Assembly (NCBI RefSeq): GCF_032854445.1
Contig: NC_088304.1
Location: 13,095,704 to 13,159,703, forward strand
Reading direction: 5' to 3'
Length of the DNA stretch: 64,000 nucleotides
Source of the DNA: Liolophura sinensis
Taxonomy: Eukaryota; Mollusca; Polyplacophora; Chitonida; Chitonidae
In this document: piece after piece, positions 1 through 10,607 of the stretch
How positions within the stretch are numbered: position 1 is the stretch's first letter
Layout of the letters: the number at the start of each line of letters is the position of its first letter
Made by a program: the position numbers and the translations under genes
The notes under the pieces: model-generated
What the model was told of the DNA's origin: nothing
Databases searched by the model: none
The model's input: only the letters and a program-made list of their open reading frames with translations

Positions 1-879
1 AGGAATAGGTCTATATTCTAGTACAGGATACATACATGTATCTCTTTAGGGCTGTGATAGTATACGCAGGCTAATCACAGCCATACAGAGACAAGTATAG
101 GCCTACCATACTGCATGCATTTGATAGTAACGCTGCAACCTTTAATATCCTTCCTTTGAAAATCATCATGTATTCGAAAATACAAACTACACAACAAATA
201 AATATAAGGGCTTTACTTTCGTCTCCCGTCACCCAAAGTTACGGGAATTTTCTTGGATTCCCGTACGAAAGTTACAAACAGAAAGATCAACATAAACTGT
301 CACAATTTAAACCAATTTTGTAATTTTGCATTGCAAGCAAATTCTGTAGCAGAAACTAACTGACGAAAAATGAAAAACAGCAGGGTCGAAACAACAGCTG
401 GCCGCTGATAATGAAATCTTTGACGTGGTGGCAAGAGTTGGAATAAGAAAGTCCGGCGGGCCAAGCTAAAGTTTCACAGCACGGATGGGAAAAAAGGGCA
501 TTAAATCGGTACAAAAGCTCTGGTGAATTATTACGTGGTAGGCAAAGAGAGTGAAAATTCATTAGTCTTTAGTTTGATCAATCTTTGTCTTGTCGGTAAA
601 AGTGACAGATCAGCAGATCATAACAACTGCTGGTTTCTGGTAAATGTCGCTATGATAAAGGCTATCCCATTGGTTGTGTCTCCCCTGTGGGCCAATGAGT
701 GAGGTTCTAACAAATTGTTGGAAATACCACCAGTGTGCAACAAGGCAACGGCCGTTTGACGGCTAGAGAAGTGGTAGAGGTTGTGACACTCTACAGAGGA
801 CTATTAAAACCGAAACAACTGCAAAACCAAGGAGAAGATTGCAATGAAATAAACATGGAGCTATGTAAAGGGGGTGGGA
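1..879. other. Intergenic, no gene recognised
   Basis: No convincing exon or long open frame with splice signals is visible. The only local structure is a compact pair of inverted repeats at 209-272: ACTTTCGT (215-222) with ACGAAAGT (265-272), and ACGGGAAT (241-248) with ATTCCCGT (257-264). This could be a small hairpin or a decayed foldback element. Confidence 0.5.
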
Positions 880-1017
880 AGGTCTGGCGGCAACCTACGG
901 ATGGTCGTGGGTTTTCCCCGGGCTCTGCCCGGTTTCCACCCATAATAATGCTGGCCGCCGTTGTATAAGTGAAATATTCTTGAGTACGGCGTAAAACACC
1001 AATCAAATAAATAAATA
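880..1017 (+). mobile_element. SINE family 1, 5'-truncated copy
   Basis: This is the 3' half of the tRNA-derived SINE found repeatedly in this window. It runs from the 'GGATGGTCGTGGGTTT' body through 'AAGTGAAATATTCTTGAGTA' to a CAATCAAATAAATAAATAA tail. The tRNA-like head is missing. The orientation is set by the A-rich (ATAA)n tail on the right. It matches the body of full copies at 34,755-35,044 (same strand) and 39,070-39,330 (opposite strand). Confidence 0.85.
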
Positions 1018-2070
1018 ATTGTAAAGGGGTGCGTGAAATATTTTGTTGCTTATTAAGCAGTGATGAAACACCGGAAGCGGGTTGAACCCAAACGACTTTA
1101 AACAGTTTGCTTGTAAATTTGATCGCATCAACACTGGAAATTCGGAACTAAAGGAAAGATTTCATTGTGGCACGCTAGGCCCCTACTGTCAAATGTCACA
1201 GCAAGGTAACAAATCCATTACCAATGTCAGTAACTCAATCAGCTACAGCTGACTTCTGTACCCCCCCCCCCCCCCCACACACACACAACATCTTACCCAA
1301 TATTAAAATTTCAAAACTGATTTTTTGGCTACAAATAGCCAAGGATATCGGCTGTGATCTTTCAATCTGGAGTTAGGCGTAGATCACGGACACACATAAG
1401 GGCGGCCAGCGGTCCCCGCGTACCAGGCCTCGAGCTAGGTTACAAACCTCTAGTACCGGAACATCTTTAAAAAGTTGTTCATGTCATCAGTGACCAATCG
1501 TGTAATTCTTTGAAAAAAGATAATAATAAACTCTTTATATCAGATCAACCTACAAAGTTATAACTTTATTAGCGTGATGGTTTTTATATCATGATTGAAG
1601 CTAGGGCCTTAAAACACTGGGGATGGGCTAATTGGTTTTCAAGTCAACTGGCCCTGCTGGCCTTTTGATTTGTGTTTATTTCTACCCCATATAGTGATAT
1701 TTATGTCACCCAGAATCCTCAAAACTGTTTGATTTAAATTTATATTCCACGTTTTAAAACTCTGAGTAACTGCATACTTTGTGGATGTAGATTTGACCTA
1801 GATTCCGGTGGATTTCCGCAAAGCAAACTTAAGGGAATCCATGTAGATTCTGATAAAGAATTACAAAAATAAAGGCCTGAAATTTGTTACCACCAATTTG
1901 TTTTCACCGTAATACTAATGGGTTTCGTAGCTTTAGTTTTATTACACTTTATACATATCAAGTTAATACGTGAGCCTATTCCGATAACACATTTGGAACT
2001 CCTTGGAAGTTTTCATGGTCTCGAACTACTCAAACTGAACCCTAGTAGTTGACGGCCGATCGAATAAAAC
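1018..2070. other. Intergenic, no gene recognised; C-tract and CA run
   Basis: No supported gene. A run of about 17 C followed by ACACACAC lies at about 1,260-1,287. The rest is AT-rich unique-looking sequence. Confidence 0.5.
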
Positions 2071-2290
2071 ACCTGATCTCAGGATGGAGAAGCGATCTTA
2101 GACTTAAGTGAAAATTTTTCATCACTCTAAGATAATTATTTGTGACGTAACGAAGTCAAAATATTGCTTGACAACATAAATTCTTGTGAGGTTAATCTGG
2201 TAATTTCAGCTCATATAACGTAAAGAAACATACCCAATTTAATGATTAAAATTTTGACTTAAGTGTATAAGATCGCTTCGTGATCCCGGG
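2071..2290. mobile_element. Foldback (MITE-like) element, TTAAGT family
   Basis: The ends form an imperfect inverted repeat. The left arm (about 2,085-2,119) contains GAAGCGATCTTAGACTTAAG and the right arm (about 2,245-2,280) contains its complement around CTTAAGTGTATAAGATCGC. The middle has no coding potential. The 'gacttaagt' motif recurs in the arms of elements at 29,929-30,123 and 37,735-37,952, so this is probably a non-autonomous family. The autonomous partner is not visible. Confidence 0.55.
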
Positions 2291-2496
2291 GCCTGAAGAG
2301 ATCCAAATGATAACATTTAAATTCATTGCACACAACCGATTATTACCGACGTTTGCCGAACGTTGCCATTGTGACGTTGCATATAACTCGCCAAATGTTG
2401 AGGTGCAAATTACAGCTTAATGAAACAAATGTTACGCCCACAAAGCCAATTTAATTAACGAAACATACGTTTCGCAATTAATTTTTGTGTACATTG

Positions 2497-3490
2497 TGTT
2501 ATGTATGACTATTTAATGTCTTCATGTACTGTTAGTCTGCGGACCTTTGTGAAAGCATAACAGGCCCTGTTATATATGTACAGCGCGGACCTGGCCGAAA
2601 GCACCTTGTTCAATGCTCTGTTTATTTAACTGGCTGTTCATTGGTTGTTAATTCTGTGTCTAAGAATAGTTGAATCCACCTGGCACGTATATAAGCCGTG
2701 TTTTCTGTGCAGAGAGGAGGTATTTTTGCTGCATCCACTGGGAGCCAGGAGAGTGTGCGACGCTCTCGTATCGAGTCCATTTTATTTATATGAGCTGGTG
2801 ATGCCAGTTTCGTTTGGGAGGACAGATTTTTATGCCGGCACCGTTTGTGTACCACAGTAGTACTGATGTCTGGTTTATGTGAATTTCTGCGGAAGTCACG
2901 TTTATTGGTGTTCGGATCTTTATTATGATTATACAGTGTTGACTGTGTAATTTGTTTAACACGCTGACCTCACCTGACCGACAAGGTCGTCAAGGACTCT
3001 AACCTGAAGTTTTCAGTTTCGCAAAGGACGTTCGTTCTGCCACAAGGTGACATTACTCTACGTCTCTGAACGGCTCGTTTGTGAGTTTCTGCGGGAGCTG
3101 ACTGTTTTAAAGTGGATTATACCTCCATGCCTGTATTTACCCTGTGTTGTGCTCTGCGGGTGTGACATCATTCAAAGACTTGACTGTTCCAGTTCTGTGT
3201 AACCTGTGTTCGTGTTCGCTAACCTGGCGAAGTACCTGTCTAGGACAATTTGTGACTTGTGTTTATCCCATGGTCTTTACATTGGATTTCCTGGAATACA
3301 TTCCTTGGGATGCAAAGGTGAACTGGAAACTTGTAAAGACCGGTAATACTGATGTGTATGTTTTTGTATGTTGTTGTTGTTGAACTGTCTGTAAAACTGT
3401 ACGTCTCATTTTATATATAAAGCATTGTTTACATTGTAATATTGAGTCACTGAGTCTGTTTTCTGTTGCCGTTTTCAATACCGTAACAAT
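2497..3490 (+). mobile_element. Candidate LTR (5') of an LTR retrotransposon
   Basis: The interval has the layout of an LTR: a possible TGT start near 2,497, a TATA box TATATAAG at 2,688-2,695, an AT-rich 3' part with an ATATAAAG signal near 3,415, and an end near '...CCGTAACA' (about 3,488). It is directly followed by TTGTGACCCAG. That resembles the (T)GGTGACCC-type junction seen after 5' LTRs of many metazoan Ty3/Gypsy-type elements, and a gag-like open frame follows. No second LTR is visible, so the 5' limit is uncertain. A cellular promoter with a TATA box is the alternative. Confidence 0.4.
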
Positions 3491-4264
3491 TGTGACCCAG
3501 TTGCACGAAAACGTGCTCAACTGGAAATTGTCACCAGAAGACGCGAAATTAAGTTTGCCACAACATGGTGGAAGAAGAAAGTCAAGAAAGAAATCATCAG
3601 CAACGTTAAGGCTGGACCGATTGTGTTCACAAGGAACCAGAGTTGCTTGAGCGATGAAGAAACACCATTGTACTTCAGGACCGAAGACAGTTTGCTGGAG
3701 GTACAGAGCATTTCATCTTCGGAATGCTTGCCTGATGTACGATTGGACAATTCTACCCCAGCGATCACCCCAAGTCCTCTTCTAGAGAAGACAAGAATAT
3801 CAAGCCGGGAAAGGAACACTAGCACGGAAGGTGACTGACCTAGGGATGACCCGGAAGATGACGTAAGTCTGACCGAGTGTTGGTCATCGGCCTGTCCCCC
3901 GGCCCCAGTTACTCGAACCCTGTCAATGTCGCCTGGTGAGGACACACAAAAACCAAAACCCACTGTTCTTCACAATGCATGGAGTGAGGGATCCGTGGCC
4001 AAAAGGGCCTCACGACCCTCACGAAAGGTCCGCACTGTTTCTCAGAGCAAGATTCAAGCGGCATTTCCAGGACATCGAGAAGCCGAAAATGCAAACGAGC
4101 ACGAATTCGATCCAACCAGTAGACAACGTTCAAAGGCACCTAAAGGTCCCCGCCAAACATCTAACCTCACAGACGTGTACCGTGCAGAATTGTCTATCCC
4201 CGACAGACCCATGGAGGACCCCAAACGTCAGAAAGAAAGGCAATGTCTGGACGTCTGGATGTAG
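3491..4264 (+). pseudogene. Decayed gag-like open frame after the candidate LTR
   Basis: One reading frame stays open from at least 3,446 to 4,264 except for a single in-frame TGA at 3,836-3,838. The upstream part is very basic (VARKRAQLEIV..., then a WWKKKVKKE segment). The downstream part is rich in S, R, K and P. It follows directly after the LTR-like end, and the position and basic composition fit a gag-type region. No reverse transcriptase, protease or integrase motif was found downstream, so the element is truncated. I do not recognise a specific family. It could instead be an unrelated degraded exon. Confidence 0.35.
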
Positions 4265-4745
4265 AGGTGTTTGGGAGACGGTGCCAAGTAAACCATCCTG
4301 TTGAAGACGGGGATCTGACTCCCCTCCCCCCCCCCCGGAAAAAGGACGGGTGTGCAGCACAAACTTTCCGTAACCCTCAAAAGTCATGGATGCTCAGGAG
4401 ACACCAAGACAGAATACCTGTATGTGAAGGTGTTTAGAGTGGTTTTGGAGACGATGCCAATTAAGTAAACACTCAAAAGGGATATCTGGACAGAAAAGGG
4501 TAGGAGAGACCTGGACAGATTACGTCTGTGTGGTAGTGTTTAGACTGGTTTTGGAAAAGTGTTTTGTAGACGGCGCTAAGTGAACACTCAAAAGCCATGA
4601 ATGCGCGAGACAGCTGGATAGAATACGTTTATGTATAAGTGTTTAAACTGGTTTTGGGAGATGTTTTTTTTTTTGGAGACGGTGCCAATTCAATAAACCT
4701 TCCAGCTGAAGACAGAGATCCTATCCTCCAAAAAAAAGACGGGCG
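4240..4745. repeat. Diverged tandem repeat, units of roughly 100-130 bp
   Basis: Four degenerate units share the order 'GTGTTTAGACTGGTTTTGG', 'GAGACGGTGCCAATTAAGTAAAC' (allowing changes) and a 'CACTCAAAAG' or 'GAAGACAGAGATCC' segment. They begin near 4,260, 4,425, 4,527 and 4,640. A C-run lies at about 4,326-4,337 between units 1 and 2. There is no coding interpretation. It may be an internal or terminal repeat of the retroelement immediately upstream. Confidence 0.5.
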
Positions 4746-5390
4746 TATAGATGAAGTTTTACAGTAACACTAACGGGTTTCCAAGGCCGGTAGAGGACTT
4801 CAGCTTTGGGCACTGCATGTGTGGATCATTTTTTCTTTGGACGAATTAAATATGGAGACAGTTCAAGAGAATAGCGAAGATGCGAGATCTGGTTTTGTCA
4901 ACGATAGCAATGATGAAGTGATGCGATATAACTACGTCTTTTGAATGAAAATATTATCACGCGTAGACCAAAGTAAGCATACATTGGTGAAAAATACATT
5001 CGGAAAATACTCAATTTTTTATGAAAAAAGAAAATAACAATAACAATAAATGGTGCTTTAGACATGTCAGTGATATCTGTACCTATGTATATTACATGTG
5101 ACAAAACGAAAAAAAATATTTGAAAATATTTGAACATTTTTGAACCTTTTTTGTTTTACCCCAGAAGTAAGTATTTTTTTTAACTATGTAATGCTTTCTT
5201 GACACGTGAAAATAACGATCTGTTGAACCTTTCAGTCCTACTATGCATATGCAGGTCGGGTACGTTTATATCGGGAAATATAATACAAAAGAGACTATAC
5301 CGGGGCAAAAAATTGATCATCCAAAATCCAATTAAATTTTATTTTTATATAAGAGTCCAAATAATTAACTTTCAAAAGGTATCAATAGTT
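4746..5390. other. Intergenic, no gene recognised
   Basis: AT-rich sequence with homopolymer A and T runs. No exon-like frame with splice sites and no repeat that I could match elsewhere in the window. Confidence 0.5.
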
Positions 5391-5404
5391 CGTAACATTT
5401 ATAA

Positions 5405-5634
5405 TTTATTTATTTATTTGATTGGTGTTTTACGCCGTACTCAGGAATATTTCACTTATACGACGACGGCAAGCATTATGATGGGAGGAAACCGGGCAGA
5501 GCCTCCGCAGGTTGCTGGAAGACCTTACCACGTACGGCCAGAGAGTAAGCCAGCATAAACAAGGCTGCAATGGTGAGAGGCTCGTGAGTCATTACGTTGC
5601 GCTAGCGCGCTAACCAACTGAGCCACGAAGGCCC
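5405..5634 (-). mobile_element. SINE family 1, nearly full copy with target-site duplication
   Basis: The copy reads from the (TTTA)n tail and 'GATTGGTGTTTTACGCCGTA' at the left to the tRNA-like head 'CTAACCAACTGAGCCACGAAGGCCCC' region at the right, so it lies on the minus strand. It has an internal deletion after the GGGCAGAGCC motif. The flanks carry a 14-bp direct repeat, CGTAACATTTATAA, at 5,391-5,404 and 5,635-5,648. This is a clear target-site duplication and shows insertion by retroposition. Confidence 0.92.
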
Positions 5635-5648
5635 CGTAACATTTATAA

Positions 5649-6465
5649 GGGGTGTCACTTTTTTATTAACTTTAGAATCATATTAGCACTGTAAACAGTA
5701 CCGGTACGAGTCTGATATTTTCTGACTGGCCATGATTTGACATTATCTTGATACGTGTAAATAGAGGAAATTAGATTTGATAAGCAAGCATATATTTTTA
5801 AAGCAAAAATCTCCGGCACTGCTGCTTTAACGATAACTCACTGCTGTTAACTGAAAAGGACATTCCCGGAGATCAAGAAGTTAAATGGTCATAAATGTGA
5901 CAACGACATTTACAACAATGTGACTAATTGTAAACCAATGACGTCTAATAAACTGTTATTATAACAGACAATACAGCAAGTAATACAAGAGCAGAACTGC
6001 AAATATGTTGACAAATGGCCAAACGTACCCAATGAAATCCAGCGTCTTGTTAATTTACATCTCTTCATTTTTCACCTAGTTATGCGTAGGTCATTTTACA
6101 TTTTTCCCACTATTACACTGTGTCATCGCTGTTTTGGTTTTATTCTCCATCCTACATAAAGTCTTCTGTATTCCATGTCAAGCAAGCCTATATAGAGCCG
6201 TCTAAACTGAGGACAGCGACACTTTTTGGTACATGCTGGCTTGTTGACTACATGTCGATTTCGACAATATGAAATAATGTGAAGATACAAACGTCACCTT
6301 ACTGAAAACACCATACTGACCACTGTCAAGACGTGGTCTGTTTCCGTTATTGAGTTTAACAGGAATTATAAAACGCTGATCTCTGATAATTATTTCATAA
6401 ATAGTACTATTCGCAACCTACTTTTCAATTCTTTCCCGCGCAACCCTGTTTGACGTGTTTCTGTT

Positions 6466-6496
<31 letters not shown>

Positions 6497-6539
6497 CAAA
6501 ACGCTTATATTGGCGAACAGAACATATTGTGAACCATAT
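5649..6539. other. Intergenic, with a dispersed repeat and a TTTTG microsatellite
   Basis: Bases about 5,660-5,800 resemble 19,715-19,860. Both contain a segment around 'CACTRTAAACAGTAC' and 'GTCTGATATT'. A (TTTTG)n run lies at about 6,464-6,495. No gene is supported. Confidence 0.45.
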
Positions 6540-6785
6540 ACGACATTTTATATCGTACATTTGTGTTGTACGTTACATTGCCGTATCATTGTCCTGTACG
6601 TGCGATTATCGAACATGTCGTGCAACTGGGTCTATTCCCAGTTTCACAAAGCGGCTTACGACATTTTTTCATCTTACATTTGTCGTACGATATTTTGTAC
6701 CTCACTATTACCGCACCATTGTAATACATGTCCGAATATTGTACATGCACGACATCTTTGTGAAAGTGGACCCTGTATCGTACCA
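6540..6785. mobile_element. Candidate foldback repeat with 'TTTCACAAAG' arms
   Basis: The stretch repeats short motifs such as 'TACGACATTTT', 'TCGTAC' and 'CATTGTCCTGTACGTGC' in direct and inverted orientation. An inverted pair is seen between 'CAGTTTCACAAAGCGGCTTACGACA' (about 6,640) and 'CACGACATCTTTGTGAAAGTGG' (about 6,750). The short open frames here arise from the repeats and have no recognisable domain. Confidence 0.4.
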
Positions 6786-6867
6786 CCGAGGCGTAAAGCG
6801 TAAAAGGTCTCACAAGCTTTCGATCCACTTGCCGGGGTCACACCACTTTATTTCATGTAATATAAAT

Positions 6868-7014
6868 GGTATACAGTGGAATGTTTAGATATATTTATAG
6901 GAGCCAGTCTGATATGTTTACCCGACATTATTACACCACATTAAAATAACGTGAGATAACGTGGTTACGTGTAAACACTGGCTATTATATATCTACTAGT
7001 TCCACTGTATACTA
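6868..7014. mobile_element. Foldback (MITE) element with about 40-bp inverted ends
   Basis: The left end starts GTATACAGTGGAA and the right end finishes TTCCACTGTATAC, a perfect 13-bp inverted repeat. The complementarity continues inward with mismatches through a TAGATATAT-type segment to GCCAG/CTGGC. The element is about 150 bp with no coding capacity. This is a typical non-autonomous DNA transposon. The superfamily cannot be assigned from the ends alone. Confidence 0.75.
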
Positions 7015-7157
7015 TCATGTATATTATTTACAAGAATACCACACCACTTTGGACAAACAAATTGGAAATTTATGAATTTTACACCAAAAAAGATATAATT
7101 AGGAGCATTTATATGATTAGAAATACCCAAATACTAGAATTATAAATCCTCGAACCA

Positions 7158-7235
7158 TATTGCTGGCCGCGATCGTATATGTGAAAAATTCGTGAGTATG
7201 GCATACAACACCGATCAAATAAAAAAGTAAATCAA
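7158..7235 (+). mobile_element. SINE family 1, old 3' fragment
   Basis: A diverged copy of the SINE 3' end: GCTGGCCGCGATCGTATA, then AATTCGTGAGTATGGC and GATCAAATAAAAAAGTAAAT. Only the last 75 bp or so survive. Confidence 0.65.
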
Positions 7236-7439
7236 CTTAACTGCTAGTACAAACTTCTTCCTGGATCGACGGACCAGTCAGCTTTGCGGATTCAAACATC
7301 TGGCATCCTTCAGAACATCACTGACCAAAGGTGTCTAATTTTGCAGATGTTGTATGGCAGCTTGATGGAACTTTCTAGCCCCTAAACAAACATTTTTTCA
7401 TCAGTTTTCAACTTGTTGATATGTTTGTGTCATCACCAG

Positions 7440-8744
7440 CACTGATAGCAAAATAATGGAGAATATCCAACCAACTGATGAGCAACAATTAATAACCAGA
7501 CAATGGAGAATATCAAACCAACTGGTGAGCAATAATTAATAACCAGACAATGGAGAATATCAAACCAACTGATCAGCAACAAATCCAACCAACTAATGAG
7601 CAACAATTAATAACCAGACAATGGAGAATATCAAAACCAACTGACGAACAACAATTAATAACCAGACAATGGAGAATATCCAACCAACTGATGAGCAACA
7701 TTAATAACCAGACAATGGAGAATATCCAACCAACTGACGAGCAACTATTAATAACCAGACAATGGAGAATATCCAACCAACTGATGAGCAACAATTAATA
7801 ACCAGACAATGGAAAATATCAAACCAACTGACGAGCAACATTAATAACCAGACAATGGAGAATATCAAACCAACTGATGAGCAACATTAATAACCAGACA
7901 GTGGAGAATATCCAACCAACTGATGAGCAACAATTAATAAGCAGACAATGGAGAATATCAAAGCAACTGATGAGCAACAATTAACAACCAGACAATGGAG
8001 AATATCAAACCAACCTGATGAGCAACAATTAACAACCAGACAATGGAGAATATCAAACCAACTGATGAGCAATAATTAATAACCAGACAATGGAGAATAT
8101 CCAACCAACTGATGAGCAAAAATTAATAACCAGACAATCGAGAATATCCAACCGACTGACGAGCAACAATTAATAACCAGACAGTGGAGAATATCCAACC
8201 AAATGACGAGCAACAATTAATAACCAGACAATGGAGAATATCCAACCAACTGATGAGCAACAATTAATAACTAGACAATTAATAACTAGACAATGGAGAA
8301 TACATAGACAAGGGTGTGATTCAGAGGAATGCAATGGACATGTGATGACAGGCAATTCAAAATACACAGACAATGTATTGTGGTAAACAATGGAGAATGA
8401 AAAAATGGAACTGACACAAGGTAATAGACAATGGAGAATAAACGACAAAGAATGATGCAATTGAGACGAGGTGATATACAATGGAGAATAAGCAGCAAAG
8501 ATAATAAAAGATATTCTGTGATAGTGGAGAACACACACAGACAAGAATATAAACTAAAAGTATATGACAGACAATGGAGAATGAACAACAAAGACTGCAA
8601 TCAACACAAGGTGACAGACAATGGAGAATAAACAGAGAATGCAAATGACAAATTCAATGGAGAATAAAGAACAAAGAATAGAACGGACAAGGGATGATAA
8701 ATAAAGGAGATTAAATGTAAAAGAGTTGCAACGGGATGATAGGT
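7440..8744. repeat. Minisatellite, 44-47-bp units built on GACAATGGAGAAT
   Basis: From about 7,455 to 8,290 the unit 'gacaatggagaatatc...aaccaactgatgagc...aattaataacca' repeats about 18 times with small indels and point changes. From 8,290 to 8,744 the same GACAATGGAGAAT core recurs at irregular spacing in more diverged units. The open frames seen on both strands follow the repeat and have no independent coding evidence. Units abut directly, so this is not a spacer array. Confidence 0.92.
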
Positions 8745-8757
8745 AATTAAGAATAAA

Positions 8758-9006
8758 TTTTATTTATTTATTTGATTGGTGTTCTACGCCGTACTCAAGA
8801 ATATTTCACTTATACGATGGCGGTCATCATTATGGTGGGAGGAAACCGGGCAGAGCCCGGAGGAAACCCACGACCATCCTTCCCACTTACGATCGGAGAG
8901 GAAGCCAGCATGAGCTGGACTTGAACTCACGGCGACCGCATTGGTGAGAGACTCCTGGATCATTATGCTGTGCTAGCGCGCTAAGCAACTGAGCCACGGA
9001 GGCCCC
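8758..9006 (-). mobile_element. SINE family 1, full copy inside the minisatellite
   Basis: A full-length minus-strand SINE. The (TTTA)n tail is at 8,758 and the tRNA-like head with 'AAGCAACTGAGCCACGGAGG' is at the right end. A 13-bp duplication AATTAAGAATAAA flanks it at 8,745-8,757 and 9,007-9,019. It interrupts the GACAATGGAGAAT array, so it inserted after that part of the array had formed. Confidence 0.95.
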
Positions 9007-9050
9007 AATTAAGAATAAAAGGCACAGAACGGGATGAACATAAGGTGATA

Positions 9051-10605
9051 TAAACTGACGGCCAAAAGAAACTTTACCGCTCATAAACTGAAATTTAACA
9101 AACGTTTTCAGCGAATTCGGTCTGCTTAACCCAGTAAAAATCTGGGTCCAAGCATATTCCCATATGGGGAAAGCTATATGTAAGCCCATACCAATCCGTT
9201 GCAACGGAAAGAGAAAAGTTCTAAAACAGTGTGACCCGTGGATGGGCCGAAACCGCAAAGTCAAGTAGTATATAAAACGTTAAAGCCAATACGTCAGACT
9301 TGCACAGTGTTTAAAAACCACCGTAGTGATGCCACGACTGACTTCAGAACAATGCGAGAGGGCCCTGGGTATGGTGGCTATGAGAGCAACTCATGCTAAC
9401 ATTGAAAGAACTTTTGGCTATTCTCATGTAACCGTTACAAATCTGATGCAGTGTTACAAGCAGACAGGATGGACCTCAGACAGGCCAAAAACAGACAGAC
9501 CTAGGGTAACCACGCCCAAGGGGGACCGGTACTTGCACGCTTTGCATCTTGCGAAATCACTTCTTGACTCTGACGGCATCATCGCTGAGTGCGTTAGGTC
9601 AGCGGCTCAGTCGGCAGACAGTATAAAGGAGACTCCGGGATCGCGGGATCACGGAGTTCGGGCTTATCGACCATTCAGAGGGCAGTTATTGGCGGCCCAG
9701 CATCGTCGTCAGAGGATGAGGTGGACCGTAATTGCATGACGTTGGCTGCGACGCGATTGACAACGGGTCGTCTTCACAGATGAAAGCCGCTTCTGTCTGC
9801 TTAGAGCTGATGGAAGACGGCGTGTTTATCGTCGAAGAGGCGAAAGAACGGCCTTCGCTTGCGTTCAGAAGGTGGTACCGTGTGGTGGTGGGTGAGTGAT
9901 GGTATGAGGAGGGATTTGTGGGACAGGAACGGGACGCCACTGGTCATCATCGATGAGAACTTAACAGCTCGGCGTTACGTGGATGACATTTTACGTCGAT
10001 TGCTTTGCCCTTTCTTCGCCAGCATTCACGTGGTGTCCTTTACCAGCATGACAACGCCAGTGTCAATACAGCTCGAGTCAGCAGAACTTCCTTGACGCCA
10101 ACGACGTCAACGTCTTACCATGGTCTGCACGTTCCCCGGACATGTCTCCCATAGAGCACCTCTGGGACGCCCTGGATCGCCGCTTAATACAATGAGCACA
10201 ACTTCCATCTTACCGGCAAGAACTGGCACAGGCTCGTGACGAAGAATGGCATCGTATTCCACATGACCTGATCAGACGAGTGACTTTCTCTATGCGTCAG
10301 AGAATTTTTTGCATGCATTGAAGGAAAGGGTGACCACACACTGTACTGATGAGGCGACTTTATCAAACTGAACAACTTTTTGCTTACCCGATTGGTCATC
10401 AAACTGAAATGTCAATTTTTATTACCCCAACCCCCAGTTGGGCACGTGATGGCTATATGGGCTGCTATACATTTCCTTACTTTGGACGTCGATGACCTAA
10501 ACATAGTTTGTTTTCAATACATTACATTTCCAGCATCTGCTGTTTTGCGTGATTACCAATTTGGGCCATTAAATCTATGGTAAGTTTGTTTTGGCCATCA
10601 GTTTA
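9051..10605 (+). mobile_element. Complete but decayed Tc1/mariner transposon
   Basis: The left end TAAACTGACGGCCAAAAG (9,051 onward) is the inverted complement of the right end finishing CTTTTGGCCATCAGTTTA-like at 10,605 (few mismatches). A TA dinucleotide sits outside each end (9,049-9,050 and 10,606-10,607), as expected for the TA target of this superfamily. The 1,555-bp length is typical. It carries a broken transposase gene at 9,329-10,350. It landed within the minisatellite block, since GACAATGG-type units resume to the right. Confidence 0.9.
9329..10350 (+). pseudogene. Tc1-like DD34E transposase, inactivated
   Basis: The ATG at 9,329 opens a frame that begins MPRLTSEQCERALGMV and carries a helix-turn-helix DNA-binding region ('HANIERTFGYSHVTVTNLM') and a basic linker up to a stop at 9,739. 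The catalytic part follows in other frames: TDESRF with the first Asp at 9,779-9,781, QHDNA-like with the second Asp at 10,050-10,052, and SPDMSPIEHLWD with the Glu at 10,154-10,156. Near-DD34E spacing places it in the Tc1 clade. At least two frameshifts and several stops (for example after CGCGAT at about 9,757 and after CGCTTAATACAA near 10,190) make it non-functional. The protein would bind the element's ends and catalyse cut-and-paste transposition. Confidence 0.88.
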
Positions 10606-10607
10606 TA

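Noticed and set aside
3936-4304. Overlapping alternative plus-strand frame of 122 codons
   Set aside because: It overlaps the longer gag-like frame in another phase and has no independent support.
7440-8290. CRISPR-like array of regular repeats
   Set aside because: Units of 44-47 bp abut each other with no unique spacers, and the genome is an intron-bearing animal. It is a minisatellite.
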